DNA of 64,000 nt from Megalonaias nervosa (Eukaryota; Mollusca; Bivalvia; Unionida; Unionidae), in the NCBI GenBank assembly GCA_016617855.1, contig JAECUM010003670.1:62001-126000 (forward strand), given 5' to 3'. Every line of letters starts with the position of its first letter. The stretch's first letter is position 1. The notes beneath the pieces are model-generated. The model was given only the letters and a program-made list of their open reading frames with translations, made no database searches and was not told the DNA's origin. Shown in pieces: positions 23,772-35,683 of the stretch. Position numbers and translations under genes: made by a program.

Positions 23772-24135
23772 GTAAATCATCGAACAAAGTTTAATATTTT
23801 TTTCTTCTTCCCTTCAGCCAATTTTCTACTTTGTATAAATGAATAAGTGAGGTTTTTTATTATTTGATGTTTATTTTAGAGAATGTTGAATTTTAGCTCA
23901 ACTTTTTGCAAGACCATTTGGGTTTATGGTATGGTGAGCTTACATTGTCATTTTTTTAGGGTCTGTAACAAGTGAGATCTTTGTATAATAATAACAAAAT
24001 CGTGCATCAGGTTGATTGAGCATGTAACCTCTCTAGATCTAAAAACTAGCATCCGTTTTTGATAAAACTTTGTAAATATCATGAAGTTCTTGAATGACTT
24101 TGATTAGAAGCATATTATATCTTTATTTTATTAAA

Positions 24136-24454
24136 AAGAATTTTTATCATTATATTAAAATGGGTAAAATCAACATGATTTTACATTTGGGAGACAAGTT
24201 ACATAATTTGTGTTCTTTGTCAAATGGTCCACTGTTCAGGTATGTAAGCCAGATGAGCAATATCAGATTAGCTTGGGCATCTTGTTCTGTGCACAAGAAT
24301 TTTTATCATTATGTTAAAATGGGTAAAATCAACATGATTTTACATTTGGGAGACAAGTTACATAATTTGTGTTCTTTGTCAAATGGTCCACTGTTCAGGT
24401 ATGTAAGCCAGATGAGCAATATCAGATTGGCTTGGGCATCTTGTTCTGTGCACA
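24136..24454. repeat. Two-copy tandem duplication, 159 bp unit
   Basis: Units 24136-24294 and 24295-24453 differ at only a couple of positions (for example attatattaaaa versus attatgttaaaa). It is a recent local duplication. The open frame across it (24094-24483) is a by-product. Confidence 0.93.
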
Positions 24455-24868
24455 TTTTCTTGATGGTTCCTGCTAAATGTTGATTATGGTACAGGAAAGG
24501 ATTTTTGTCATCTCATTGAAACATCTGACATCAAGAAGCAAGATAGTATTCATAGAAATTTTCATTATTTACAAGAGACAATGTTTAAACAGATGAATCT
24601 TTTTGCATCATTGATAAAATCATCCTTTCTACAGAGACAGGAAATTTTAACATTTAAATACTTGTTCTTTTCTTTTATGCATTAATGACACTGCAGTGTA
24701 CCTCGTCTGAAATATGATGACTATACTGTTGAAAAGATTGATTTTTTTTGTGAAATTGTAATGCAGGGATATATTAAAACCTCTTAACGTAGAGATGTAA
24801 AGAGTAGCTTAGGATTGTTGTACACTATTCAGAAAATATTACTGTAGGAGTAATGAAATTTTTTTCAG

Positions 24869-25069
24869 TCACTCGAAACAGAGATAGACAACCATGAGCC
24901 ACGGATTATCGGGCTGGTTCAGGTTGGTCAGGAACTTATTGATGAAGGTCACCCCCAGTCCGAGGAATTCAGTGTACTTATTATGGACCTACAGCAACGT
25001 TGGCAAGAGTTGAAAGATGCTGTTGGTACACGCAAAGACAGGCTTCATCTGTCCGATACTGCACAGCAG
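24869..25069 (+). CDS. SPTBN1: Beta-spectrin exon W6: repeat 12 helices B-C
   Basis: The exon runs from acceptor tttttcag to donor CAG|gtaatt. It is 201 bp, phase 0 to 0. It reads SLETEIDNHEPRIIGLVQVG, then GHPQSEEFSVLIMDLQQRW with the helix-C Trp, and ends RKDRLHLSDTAQQ, the junction to repeat 13. Confidence 0.96.
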
Positions 25070-25817
25070 GTAATTATAGTGCCTGTACAATATCATATGC
25101 AGGGAGTACTTAGTGTTGCCCATTTCCACCTGTTGGTTCAAACATTCCATAAGCTATGATTTTTATTATTTCAGTTTGATAACTTTTAAAGGGCATAATG
25201 GATTGAAACTTAGTTAAGTATTGGACTTAATATTACAAAGACCTTGATCAACCTATCTTTCGTGAACATTTGAGTTTTGGCCAGTTTGACTGGAATTTGC
25301 CTACACTGTACAAAATTCATTTCAACATTACTTTTTAATAAAACCAAATTTTTAATTAGTTTGATCTCAAGAATTGAGTCTAGGTGGATTTCATCTTTTT
25401 CTGTCAAACTTTTGCTCAAGTTGTGTCCTCTTGAATGTACAAATTTGCACTATTATCTTTAAGCGGAGTTTTTACAATTATTGTCAGCGGCATATGTGTC
25501 ATTTGGACACATTTCCTGTTATTTCTTAAGTCATATGTCCAAATTTTTGCGTGCAAATCATTGGGAATGTTAACCGGAATGTAGATCTTGAAAATGTTTG
25601 TAAATTTTGATGATGAAGATGTTTCGTTGAGAGAGCCTTCAGGGTAAAAGAGGCAAATTTCAAACAGCATTTGTATCTTCTACTTGTCATAACAGAAGTT
25701 GCTCGGATTTATGCCTTGTACTTAGATTCTGGAACATGACAAAATAGGAAATAGTTGCCATATTTCTCAAAAGGAGTTGAGCATTCTATAATTTCCTCAT
25801 TTCTTTGTCTTGCTCAG
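25070..25817 (+). other. Intron between W6 and W7
   Basis: Non-coding intron DNA, no repeat family recognised. Three short open frames here lack protein features. Confidence 0.7.
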
Positions 25818-26026
25818 TATTTCTTCGATGCCAGCGAAGCAGAGGCCTGGATGAGTGAACAAGAGCTGTACATGATGGGTGAAGAGCGAGCCAAGGATGA
25901 GATTGGAGCTCAGAACATGATGAAAAAACACCAGATTCTTGAGAATGCTGTGGAAGATTATGCTGAAGTGGTGCGATCTCTGGGAGAGAGGAGCAGAACT
26001 CTGATAGAGTCAGAACACCCTGACAA
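25818..26026 (+). CDS. SPTBN1: Beta-spectrin exon W7: repeat 13 helices A-B
   Basis: The exon runs from acceptor cttgctcag to donor GACAA|gtaagt. It is 209 bp, phase 0 to 2. It reads YFFDASEAEAWMSEQELYMM (helix-A Trp) and continues GEERAKDEIGAQNMMKKHQI to IESEHPD. The strongest match in the window to beta-spectrin repeat 13. Confidence 0.96.
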
Positions 26027-26912
26027 GTAAGTCAGGATTCTGTTTATACAGTAACACTTTTTGACACCAGATGCTGTTAGAACCAACAATTTTTGTCCAT
26101 TTCATAGCAGTGGCCAGTATACAGATGTTGGTTTTGTATTAGATCTTTTTTGGATCAGACTATGTCACCAGTCTGCAGGGGAAGTTGTGTTACAGATGGG
26201 CTGGTTTATGAAAGTTTCATTGTGTCTGTGTGGACTGTTTGGGATTATCTGGATTTGTCAGAAGCTTTAGATATGCACTTGCTGGTATCAAGCCAACATT
26301 TCATATTCATGAGAAAGACCACTGATGTGTTTTATTTTTTTGAAGTTTATTGCAAATTATATTATGGTGTTATAAAAGCATACAAGCATGAATTAAAAAC
26401 ATTTTTTGGTAATCAGACTCCATTTGGTTTCAGCCACTGAATCTGTCCATCCTTATAAAAGTTATATTTAGTTAACCAGGCCATAAGCTATAAAACCAAT
26501 CAGATAAAGTTTGTATTACTAATAATTGTGACAAACTTTATGACCTTACTGAAGTTAGAAACAAAATGGAGTCTTTTAGGGGAGGCAACTCAATTAGAGG
26601 CAAATGATTAGATCCGATACTAGTTATCTCCCATTGATCCACAAACGTTAATACTTGAAACGTCAACAGCAAATGCTTTTAAAAGGTAATAATAATTCTA
26701 CCCGTTATTTTCAAATGTTAATGTAAATTTACTTGTGACATAAGTGCAAGAAAAGTTTGAAATGTGTTGCAAAGCAAAGCAAAAATGTATTTAATTCAGA
26801 AAAAAATGTCCATGTTCAATATGATCTATTGCAAAGTAGTATGACTTGAGTCTCCATGTATGATATGGTGTTCAACAGAATCTTTGTTAAATGTTTCTCA
26901 TTTTCCCCACAG
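26027..26912 (+). other. Intron between W7 and W8
   Basis: Non-coding intron DNA; no recognisable element. The open frames 26061-26440 have no family resemblance. Confidence 0.7.
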
Positions 26913-27117
26913 TGATCAGATTGCAGTTCGTCAGTCACAGGTTGACAAGTTGTATGCAGGATTGAAGGATCTGTCACAGGAGCGTCGCAGCAAGTTGGAG
27001 GAAGTTCTGAAACTATATACTCTTAGTCATGAGGTAGATGATCTCATGCAGTGGATTGCTGAGAGGGAAATTGTGGCTGGCTCACATGAACTAGGCCAGG
27101 ACTATGAACATGTCACA
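26913..27117 (+). CDS. SPTBN1: Beta-spectrin exon W8: repeat 13 helix C and repeat 14 helix A
   Basis: The exon runs from acceptor ttccccacag to donor ACA|gtaagt. It is 205 bp, phase 2 to 0. It reads DQIAVRQSQVDKLYAGLKDL, then LYTLSHEVDDLMQWIAEREI (helix-A Trp), then VAGSHELGQDYEHVT, a near-invariant spectrin signature. Repeat 14 contributes to the ankyrin-binding surface. A decayed copy of its 3' part lies 36 bases downstream. Confidence 0.96.
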
Positions 27118-27153
27118 GTAAGTACTAATTGATGAATCACTAGTAGATCTAGC

Positions 27154-27235
27154 CATGAGATAGTGACATCATGCATCTGATTGCAGAGAGGGAGATTGTT
27201 GGTGGCTCACACGTTACTGCCCAAATTGATGACTT
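27154..27235 (+). pseudogene. SPTBN1: Decayed tandem copy of the 3' part of exon W8
   Basis: From CATGAGATAG onward the sequence parallels exon W8 from CATGAGGTAG (27028), offset 126 bases. One frame still reads MHLIAEREIVGGSHVTAQID, against MQWIAEREIVAGSHELGQDY in the exon. The conserved Trp is replaced by Leu, and upstream indels break the frame. It lacks the exon's donor. It is a relic of a local duplication of 90 exon bases plus 36 intron bases. Confidence 0.82.
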
Positions 27236-27273
27236 GAAAAGTCCTTTTGGTTTTAGTCTTTTAGTTCATATTT

Positions 27274-27532
27274 GTTGTTGTTGTTGTTGTTGTAGGGTTT
27301 AACACCATTTTTCAGCACAAGATAGGCTATACATTGTGGCCAGTATAAATGGTGGAGGAAGAACCCGGGAAAACCCCAAAAAGAACCACCGACCCATGAG
27401 AAGCTACTGGCAAACTTTCTCACATACCCACATTGGCTGAACCCGAGACTCGAACCCATGCAGACAGAGGTGAAATAGCAGTGATCCATAACGGTGAGCT
27501 CTTTAGACCACTCTGCAACTCTGGGCCCCTAT
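27274..27532 (-). mobile_element. SINE family A, copy 3
   Basis: Reverse orientation; starts with (GTT)n, then gggtttaacaccatttttca, and ends with the degraded tRNA-like head near 27515. The 9 bp target duplications TTCATATTT lie at 27265-27273 and 27533-27541. Confidence 0.92.
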
Positions 27533-27744
27533 TTCATATTTGATGTCACAATGTACTACTGACTAATCCATTTACTAGTTATATGATTCATTTTGTTAGA
27601 GTTTTTTAGTTTGTCAGAGACAGCATGTTAGACATCTAGGTGGGCTTTTTTAGAACAATATTAACAAATCCCAATGTTTATAAATTTAAAAAATATAAAC
27701 TTGTTTTGCACAGAAATTTTATACAAATAGTAGTTTTGTATATA

Positions 27745-27955
27745 TTTATTTGTAGGTTGAGTCAAACTGTAAATAACAAAGATCCGGATCAGCTGTAGCA
27801 TAATGTGTCTGCTGATTGGGTCTATGTTGTTTTGCTGTACTGATTACTCCCAACAAACTGCACAGACCCAGATCTGCTGGCACATTATGTGACAGCAGAT
27901 CTGGGTCTGTGTGGTTTGCATTTGGACACATCTTGTAATTGAGTGTATACTGTAT
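27745..27955. mobile_element. Palindromic MITE, copy 1
   Basis: It contains the family hairpin cores (cagatctgctggcacattat, then cagcagatctgggtctgtg) and the end phrase gtttgcatttggacacatct. Outer ends are eroded. Better-preserved copies are at 56164-56380 and 63370-63590. Confidence 0.7.
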
Positions 27956-28184
27956 GTATTATGTATTTGAAAAAAAATTGTTTATATCACTTTCCCATAG
28001 TTTTCTCAGTTGTTTCTTGGAGAATTTATGATCTGAAGTTTTGAATTCAGTGGATCAGAAGTTTTGAAAGTCTTTAAGATTTCCAGAAAATGTTATTGTT
28101 GTGTGTCAAACTCGGGGTTTTACTTTTCGAAATGTTTTATGGTATGCTATGATCATTAATATTTGATGTTAATACTTTTTGCAG

Positions 28185-28448
28185 TTAATGAAGGAAAGCT
28201 TCCAGGAGTTTGCTAAGGATACACGGAATATTGGAACAGAGCGTGTAGCAACTGCCAACGATATTTGTGATCAGTTGATAGCTGGTGATCACTCTGACAG
28301 TGCGACCATAGCAGAATGGAAGGACACACTGAATGAAAGATGGCAAGATTTGCTAGAACTGATAGACACAAGAACACAGATGTTACAAGCATCCTGGGAG
28401 AGACACAAGTTCTTCAGTGACTGCAAGGAGCTTCTAGAAAGAATCTAT
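28185..28448 (+). CDS. SPTBN1: Beta-spectrin exon W9: repeat 14 helices B-C and start of repeat 15
   Basis: The exon runs from acceptor ttttgcag to donor TAT|gtatgt. It is 264 bp, phase 0 to 0. It reads LMKESFQEFAKDTRNIGTER, later LNERWQDLLELIDTRTQML (helix-C Trp) and ASWERHKFFSDCKELLERIY. By family knowledge this region, repeats 14-15, holds the ankyrin-binding site. Confidence 0.96.
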
Positions 28449-28974
28449 GTATGTTCATTTTGTTTCCTTACCTTCTTTAACAGGTATCTTGTCATAGATA
28501 CAACTTTTACCTTGATGACATTTTGAAAGCCATGCTTCATCATGGTGCTGTTCATGCATTGTGATTTACCAAACCATTGAATTTAATTTTTGCCAAGCCC
28601 AGTTTAGTGGGAAGTGGGATGCAGCAGTCACTTTGCTGGAGCCAACAGTTCTTTAAGGTTTTAGCTTTGGTTTTTTCATTAGCATATGTTTCCTAACCCC
28701 CTTTTAAATTGTCATCATTTTTGGCATAAATCATTATGAAACTAAGAAAATTCGTTGTGTGACATGCTTGCTTGGCCCTTCAATTCCTTGGATCAAGGTT
28801 ACAGTAATAGAAAATGTTCATTAAGTTTTTTTTGTCCAAATTTTTTCACTTACTTAAATTTCCTCGTTCCTTTGTTAGATTGTCATTATATATGGCATGA
28901 ATCATTATGAAGCTGAGACAACTCATTCTTTGACATGTTTCTTTCCACCAGAGACTTGGGAGTCAAGGTTACAG
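28449..28974 (+). repeat. Dispersed intron repeat (family C), copies
   Basis: Two related ~200 bp stretches share phrases such as tcattatgaagctaagacaa, tgacatgcttgct and ggtcaaggtt. Related pieces recur at about 30060-30240, 31820-31910, 33730-34710 and 57860-58115. Their class is unknown. They may be monomers of a larger element. Confidence 0.5.
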
Positions 28975-30053
28975 CATAGCTGCCAACTGTCCCATTTTTT
29001 CCATATTTGTCCCGTATTTTGGACCTGAATACAGGTGTATGTTTTTTTTTTGCAAAAAATACATTTTTAAATAAATTTTAAAAAATAATAAAAAATTTCC
29101 TTGCAATTTTCAGTTTAGAACGGGCACTCGGTTCCATTCTGATAGAAATGTATCGCATGTATATAGGAATAAAGTTCTACAATATGATTGGTTCATTCGA
29201 AATTGAGGCTACCATGCCTGTCTTTATCCGCCATATTGGATTTTGCAAACAGTTACCACTACCACTGTGTCTCATCTTTGTAATATTTAACTTCTAAAAA
29301 TGTTGAATAGGAAAGCAGAAAATACAGAATTTTCATCAGAAAAGACAAGAAAACAGAATGTAAAGGAGAAGACTTTACATTTTGGAAATTGTGTAATGTG
29401 ATTTCGCTATTGGGCATGGAGGCGCACATGAAATACAAGAGCACGAAAAAGCTAATAAACATCAGCTTGCTGCTTCATCATAGACAACTCAGCCTGAACT
29501 TGGATGTGTATAAATACCAGAGAGAACCTTGATGTAATTCGATCGAAATTCGGTTATTAAATTTCTTTTAGAAATGAACCTTCCTCTTTCAGTTACTAGT
29601 GTTGCTGGCGATTTATTTTGCACGCGTTTTCCAGACAGTAAAATCGCAAAGGATTACTCGTATGCTTGAATGAAAACAGTTCAGTAAGAAAATCACAGAA
29701 TTGAGATTATGAATGAAAGTTGGTATATTGGAATCGATAATAATTGAAAAAAATAAACAAGGTGTGGAAAAAGCTCCTATAAACAGCCTGTGTCTGAGTG
29801 TGTTGCACTCTTGCACCTTCTGAATGGGCACCCGAATGGAACAGGGTGCCCGTCAAGAAGGTGCAAGTGTGCAACACATGCATCTTTGACATTAAATAAT
29901 TATGTAAGGCACTGTCCTACTTTACTGATGGTTGTATATGTTGTAAGTAGTTACATATGCATTAAAATTTTTAAAAATCAGTATTTGGTCCTGAAAATCA
30001 GTATTTTTGTCATAAGCAATCAGTATTTTTGTACTTGGAGGTTGGCAGCTATG
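28975..30053. mobile_element. DNA transposon (non-autonomous) with a long internal hairpin
   Basis: Terminal inverted repeats CATAGCTGCCAAC (28975) and GTTGGCAGCTATG (ending 30053) are directly flanked by TTACAG on both sides (28969-28974, 30054-30059), a likely 6 bp target duplication. Inside, at about 29797-29878, lies a long stem: TGTTGCAC, TTGCACCTTCT and GGGCACCC, mirrored on the other arm. No transposase frame is intact. The superfamily is not assigned. Confidence 0.72.
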
Positions 30054-30059
30054 TTACAG

Positions 30060-30943
30060 TCATAGAAAGTTTGCATTAAGGTTCTGATTCAGACATTTTC
30101 ATTTCCTTACATTTCCCAAATCAGTGAAGGATTTGCTTCATAATAGGGGTGAATCATTATGAAGCTAAGACAATTATTTCTGTGACGCCTGTGCTGGCCG
30201 CTTGAACCATCATTGAAGAGCGGCATTCCACATACAGCATAAATTGCAGATAAGGTGGTATTGTGCCAGTTAAATATAGGACTCATACACCTGACTCAAA
30301 GTTACCTCAAGGAGGGTTTTAATCCTTTTCATTGTATCATTTTTGCCATCATATGTTATTTTATATACCATTATACATAATTTAGTATTTTTATATTTAT
30401 AATGTAGTAATTAATGTTAATGTTTATTTGGAAGCATTGATTTTGAACAGTTTTGCAAATTTTTATATTTACTTTTTTAGAACCTTACATTTGATCAGTA
30501 TCGTGCTGGCATGTCATTAAGCCCTGATACATATACATTCAATTTGAGGGGAAGGTGACAGTCATAGAAATTTTGTGTTTAGGTTTTGGTTATAGTTTCT
30601 TCATTTGCTTACATTTCTTAAATATGTTGATGAATTGTGTTTCATACTGGGGTTAAATTGGTAAAATTAAGGCAATTCATCAACTCTTGAAAATTGTAGC
30701 CATGAGTAACTCGCAGTTTGTTATGACAACTTGCTAGCCAAAAAATGCCAACAACTGGTGGGGGACGGGGACAGGGGAAGGACTACAGCCATCAACATCG
30801 AATATATAATAGGTTCAGGTTAAAAAAAAAAAAAAACTGACATTACATATTTGTCTTTGTTTTAATAATAATAAATACTTCAGTTTTATTACTTCTTTTT
30901 TTAACATAATAATTGCAGTTTTTATAAAAACATTTTACCTAAC
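30060..30943 (+). other. Intron sequence with family C repeat pieces
   Basis: Copies of family C phrases at 30060-30240 and 30590-30700, otherwise AT-rich intron. Nothing coding is seen. Confidence 0.5.
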
Positions 30944-31200
30944 CTATAAATCAGCCACTGCAAGCTTGCGCTTATGTCTGCTCATGTGACGTTTGCCTGG
31001 AGCTGTGAAGTACCATTTGTCGATGGCTTGACCGGGATTGTAAATCTTGGCCGGCGGTCTGTTAACAACCATCTGTAGCAGATCACAGGGTGGAAGTGTC
31101 TAGAGCCAATTTTGATTTTGTTTTAATTCTGTTTACAAGACTGAACCCTCACTCACACGATGCAGTTAAGACAGCAACACAAGCTGTGGCTTCTAGAAAC
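30944..31200 (-). pseudogene. hAT transposase C-terminal remnant (dimerization domain)
   Basis: Minus-strand pieces read VLTASCE, a stop, GFSLVNRIKTKSK, then after a frame shift LLQMVVNRPPAKIYNPG and a stop at 30944-30946. The order SCE-x-GFS-x-x-NRIKTK is the hallmark of the hAT dimerization domain. An internal stop and a frameshift show it is dead. No terminal repeats were identified. Confidence 0.65.
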
Positions 31201-33030
31201 TTTTAATTATTTAGAATGTTTTTTAAATAGCTTTATTGAATATCACTGTAAATAGTAATTAGTAATCCAAACACAGGATACCCAGTTAAGGTGGGCGACG
31301 AATAAAAGACACTGTGAACACAAAATAGAAAAGAATTAACTTAAAACAGGGCATGCGGAAATTAACACACAGCATGCGATTCCCACATGATGTCTGAGCA
31401 GACAGGGTGCTTGCTGCTAACGCAGTCGACTTTTGAATCCGAACTGATCTGAATATTGCCAAGTTACTTCGGTACAGATGCACAGTTGACAATATGCTGA
31501 AAGGGGTGGGTATGTATGTGCCGAATATGCCTCTATGCATACCTCTTGCCCTTGCATGGCACGCATTCAAGATGTTTAAGTATATTATTGTTATTCTAAT
31601 TCCTTGTTCTCGGCAATCGCGACTTGTGTCGAAACTGAAAACGCTATTCAAATTGATTGCCAGTAAATAAAATATTTTTTTTTAATGTAGACAAAATCAC
31701 GATTTTTTGTGAAAAATAATACCATATGATAGCCTGCTTGTTATTTTCTGAGCTCGCAAATGACATTTTTCCACTGGCAAATTGTGAGCTTGCGAGTGGG
31801 ATTTTCGAGGGTTGCAATTCATTCTTTGACATGCTTACTGAACCTTTCAACCATGTGGTCAAGGTCATGCATTTTACAGCATTACTTTGATCCTGGCCTT
31901 GACCTATGGCCTTTTTGTTAGTTTTGTCAAAGCTTTTAAGTTCATTTTAATGAGTTTTAATGTTTTATCTGTAGGTAAAGAATGTATAACAATCCTGACA
32001 ACATTTAGATGTATTTGTAAATAATGTATTCATACATGAAAGTAATATTTCAAAATGCTAGTTCTTGCCAGGTTGTCTTGCACATTTCTAATGGAATCAG
32101 TTCTTTAAGTAGAAATCAGCTTAGATTCAACATTCTTCTGGATTCAGTATTTATATTGTTATGTATATTTAGTTTGTATTATTTGTTGGCTTTTCTTAAT
32201 GTTTATATGTTATATACATTTGTATTTTGTACTTGACCTTGTCCAAAATCACTGCATACCTGAGCAGGGACATTTATTTTGTAAACAACATAATACATAG
32301 CTAATTTTTCTGTGTGAATATTTTAAATATTAGAATCATTATCAATGGAGGTAAACATGTTTATCTTAATCTGAGTCTAAGACATTGGAATTCCTCCATG
32401 GAAAAACTTGGTGTGCCTGTTGCTATGGTTTCTTTGGGGCGGGGGGGGGGGGTTGTTTACTTAAGAAATTACCAATTCTTGCCTTAACATCTTGAAGCAG
32501 AATCAATCTTATGGTCATGTTCAGATTTTCATTTGGGTGGAATTAATTATTCAAATTATTATTCAATGGAAATACAAAGTGCTCATGAATAATATTCTTG
32601 GAGAGAAACATTAACTTGGAATTATAGTGACAGTGACATTTTTGGACTTTATTATTATGTACATCAAAAGAGTGAGTACTTATCACACTCCAGGCCATTG
32701 GCATATTACCACATTTGAGACTACAGGCACATCAACACATTCAGTATTGGAACTTGTTTGGAATACCACAGGAATTCAGTTGGAACTTCAATCATTTGGA
32801 CTTGTGATAGGACTTTTATGACTATTTGGGATTTAATTCACAGTACTGTAAGTTCTTTGCAGATTTTCACTTTGTATTGATGGGAAATAAATTATTGTTG
32901 AATTTTACAAAACTTATTGACTTTTTGCTCTTTGCTGTTACTTAGTTTAAGACCAAAGAGTTGTAACAATATCTCCTTTTCTGAATTCATAATTAGTTTT
33001 GAAAATATTAATGGATTATTTTTCTTGCAG
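31201..33030 (+). other. Intron sequence before W10
   Basis: Mostly unassigned intron DNA. The minus-strand open frame 31286-31651 (121 codons) resembles no family I know. A G tract lies at about 32438-32452. Confidence 0.55.
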
Positions 33031-33141
33031 GAAAAACAAAACTATATTCCAGATGATCTTGGCAGAGATGCTCAGAGTGTTGCTGCCATGCAGAGAAAAC
33101 ATGCCAATTTTGAGCATGACTTGATTACTTTAGGAACACAG
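33031..33141 (+). CDS. SPTBN1: Beta-spectrin exon W10: repeat 15 helices A-B
   Basis: The exon runs from acceptor tttcttgcag to donor CAG|gtaagt. It is 111 bp, phase 0 to 0. It reads EKQNYIPDDLGRDAQSVAAM, then QRKHANFEHDLITLGTQ. The LGRD-SV-x-x-x-QRKH-x-x-FEHD pattern is diagnostic for spectrin repeat 15. Confidence 0.96.
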
Positions 33142-34740
33142 GTAAGTAGTGCAAAACCAATGCTTGCTTGTATGAGGCTTTTGCCAGGAAATGCTGCATA
33201 AAAGGTAGAAATTTTTAAAAAAAACTGTACATTCTGATCAACTAGGACATCTTACTGAAAACTGACATGAAATTTGTCACTTCTGATGAAGAAAAAATGT
33301 GCATTAGTCTAGCTTCTATAAATAGATAATTTTACAGACATTTTCAAAGTTAGTTTGTGACACATCAAAGTTAATGTTGCTGCTTTCTGAACATAGCTTG
33401 GATAAAGTAATACTGCCTTGCATATTACATTTTTACATCTGTATGTCTGTGCATTCACGGCAGCCAAGCATAGAATAGTGTTTCATATCATTCCGTGTAT
33501 GCAAATTGTTACATTGTAAAATTCATTATATGACTTTAGTATTTTCTTCTTTGAGCACTTTGCTTTGAGTGACATAGTTTTCACAGATCTGTAGTAAATT
33601 TAATGTCTTATTTAACACAGTTTTATGATTCTTTTCATCACACAAATGCAAGGACTTAATGCATTTCGATGCTGTTGTTTTGTGACAAACCTAAGAATCT
33701 TGTCACACAAGTGGCATACTTATATGGAGCCCACTTTAGCAGGACATGAGACATAACAATCAGACAGTTCATTCTACCATGTGTTCACCAGTATGTACCT
33801 TTTACCTTGGAGTCAGTATCTCAGTCATAGAAAATTGTATTATGTTTTTGGATCCAGTTTTATTTTGCTAATATTTCACCAACCTTTGATAGATTCTCAT
33901 TGTACTTGGTATAAATCATTGTCAAGCTTAGATTATTCATTCTGCAACATGCTTGCCCCGAAAACTTTCAACTCGAGGTCAAGGTTTTGAAAATTGGTGT
34001 TAAGGGATTGGTTACAGTTTTTATTTGTATTTTCCTAAACCCCTGGATGGATTTTCTTCATACTTAGAATGCAGCATTATGAAGCTAAGATAATTTATTC
34101 ATTGACATACACTTTTGCCCATTTGTGCATTGGGTGAATATTTCCTCAAGATTCTGGTTAAAGTTTTCTCATTTCCTTATATTTCCAAAACCTCTTTATT
34201 GGTTCTGTTCATACCTGAGATGGAACATCATTAGCTAAGACAGTTCTTTCTGGATTTGTGCACTTGTATCATTAGGATCAGTGTCATAAAACATTAATAT
34301 TAAGGTTTGGTGTCATACAAAATTAATATTAAGGTTTGATTGAAATTTTTCATTTGCTTCTATTTCTTAAACCCTTTAATGGATTTTCTTCATAGTTCAT
34401 TATGAACTTATATGATTCTGTTTGTGACATGCACTTTTCACCCCATTGATCTTCAGATTGGAATAAGAGTCCCAAAATTTTTGTTTAGGTTTGGTTAGAT
34501 TTTACATTTGCTTACATTTCTTAAGGCCTTGAATGGGTTCTCTTCACACTTGGAAAGATTTATTATGAAGCTGAGACTTCATTTTGCAAAATGCACATTC
34601 AGCCTTTTGACCTTGGAGTCAAGGCTACATGTTTTAGAGCAATGCTTTGATTGTGGGCTTGACATGAAGGATATGGGCATCTTGTTTTCAAGAGTAACCT
34701 TTGTAAATGTTACGTGATAAATGTTATTTATTTTTTAAAG
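33142..34740 (+). other. Intron between W10 and W11
   Basis: Several ~250 bp units of repeat family C fill about 33730-34710 (phrases cttggagtcaaggct, gaagctgagac). The first 600 bases hold nothing recognisable. Confidence 0.55.
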
Positions 34741-34985
34741 GTCCAGGCAGTACAGGAAGAATCGGCCAAGCTACAGGCTGGCTATGCAGGAGAAAAGGCA
34801 AGAGAAATTCAGAACCAGGAGGCCGAGGTGTTGGAGGCATGGAGGAACTTGCACATGATGGTTGGGACTAGACGAAATAAATTAGCTGATGCTAGTGACT
34901 TGTATAGATTCTTTAATTTAGTCCGAGACTTGTTACTGTGGATGGATGACATTGTCCGCCAGATGAACACACAAGAAAAACCAAG
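34741..34985 (+). CDS. SPTBN1: Beta-spectrin exon W11: repeat 15 helix C and repeat 16 helix A
   Basis: The exon runs from acceptor ttttttaaag to donor CCAAG|gtaaac. It is 245 bp, phase 0 to 2. It reads VQAVQEESAKLQAGYAGEKA, then EVLEAWRNLHMM (helix-C Trp), then FFNLVRDLLLWMDDIVRQMN, the helix-A Trp of repeat 16. Typical of beta-spectrin. Confidence 0.97.
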
Positions 34986-35064
34986 GTAAACCTAAATTCC
35001 TGTAACTTTTGGAAAGAAAACCTGATTACGAAATGCTGTTAACTTGAAGATGAATAAATTGCAT

Positions 35065-35605
35065 GTGCATAAGTCAAATTCAGCTGCAGACTGCATTGAT
35101 TCAGATCTGCCATTGTATAATGCAATATGTTAGGACTAATGAATAAAACAAACAGCATAGACCCAGAGATGCCATTGCATAATATACCAGCAGAGCTGGG
35201 TCTAGATAGTTTGTTGGGACTAATCAATAAAACAAACAAGAAAAAGACCAAAATCTGCTGCCAGCAGATCATGGTCCTTATTGCTTGCATTTGCACCCAA
35301 CTAATCTTGTTGTGTAAGTATCATCAACTTGTTCTTCATAGCTCATGAAAATCATGGCGGCAAGCTGCTCTTGGGTTCGTTATGCAATGTAAATTTGTGT
35401 ATAGAACGTCATATATTGTGTAAGTCAGGGCAGCTGCAAACAATATAGACCCAGGTCTGCCATTACAGAATGTGCAAGCAGATCAGGGTCTTTGTTGTTT
35501 GTTATACAGATTAAACCTAAAGTCTGCATTGACCCAGACCTGCCAGCACATGTGATGATAGATCTGGATCTATATGGTTTGCAGTTGGTTCTGACTTGTA
35601 CATGA
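35065..35605. mobile_element. Palindromic MITE, two adjacent degenerate copies
   Basis: Blocks at about 35065-35330 and 35420-35605 repeat the family cores (cagatctgccattgtataat, gcagatcagggtctttgttg, tggtttgcagttggttctga). Palindromic order is retained but the ends are eroded. Confidence 0.6.
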
Positions 35606-35683
35606 ATATATATGATATTTGCTTTGGTATTCAGTATAGAGCCTTTTCATGTTTGTTGTTGACATTATACTTGTATTTTCCAG

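Larger units (their letters stand above)
22847..24868 (+). other. Introns around W5
   Basis: Outside exon W5 the stretch is AT-rich non-coding DNA. The only structure I see is a two-copy 159 bp tandem duplication at 24136-24454. Confidence 0.7.

Noticed and set aside
31286..31651. Minus-strand open frame of 121 codons.
   Set aside because: No recognisable domain, no neighbours, typical chance frame in an intron.
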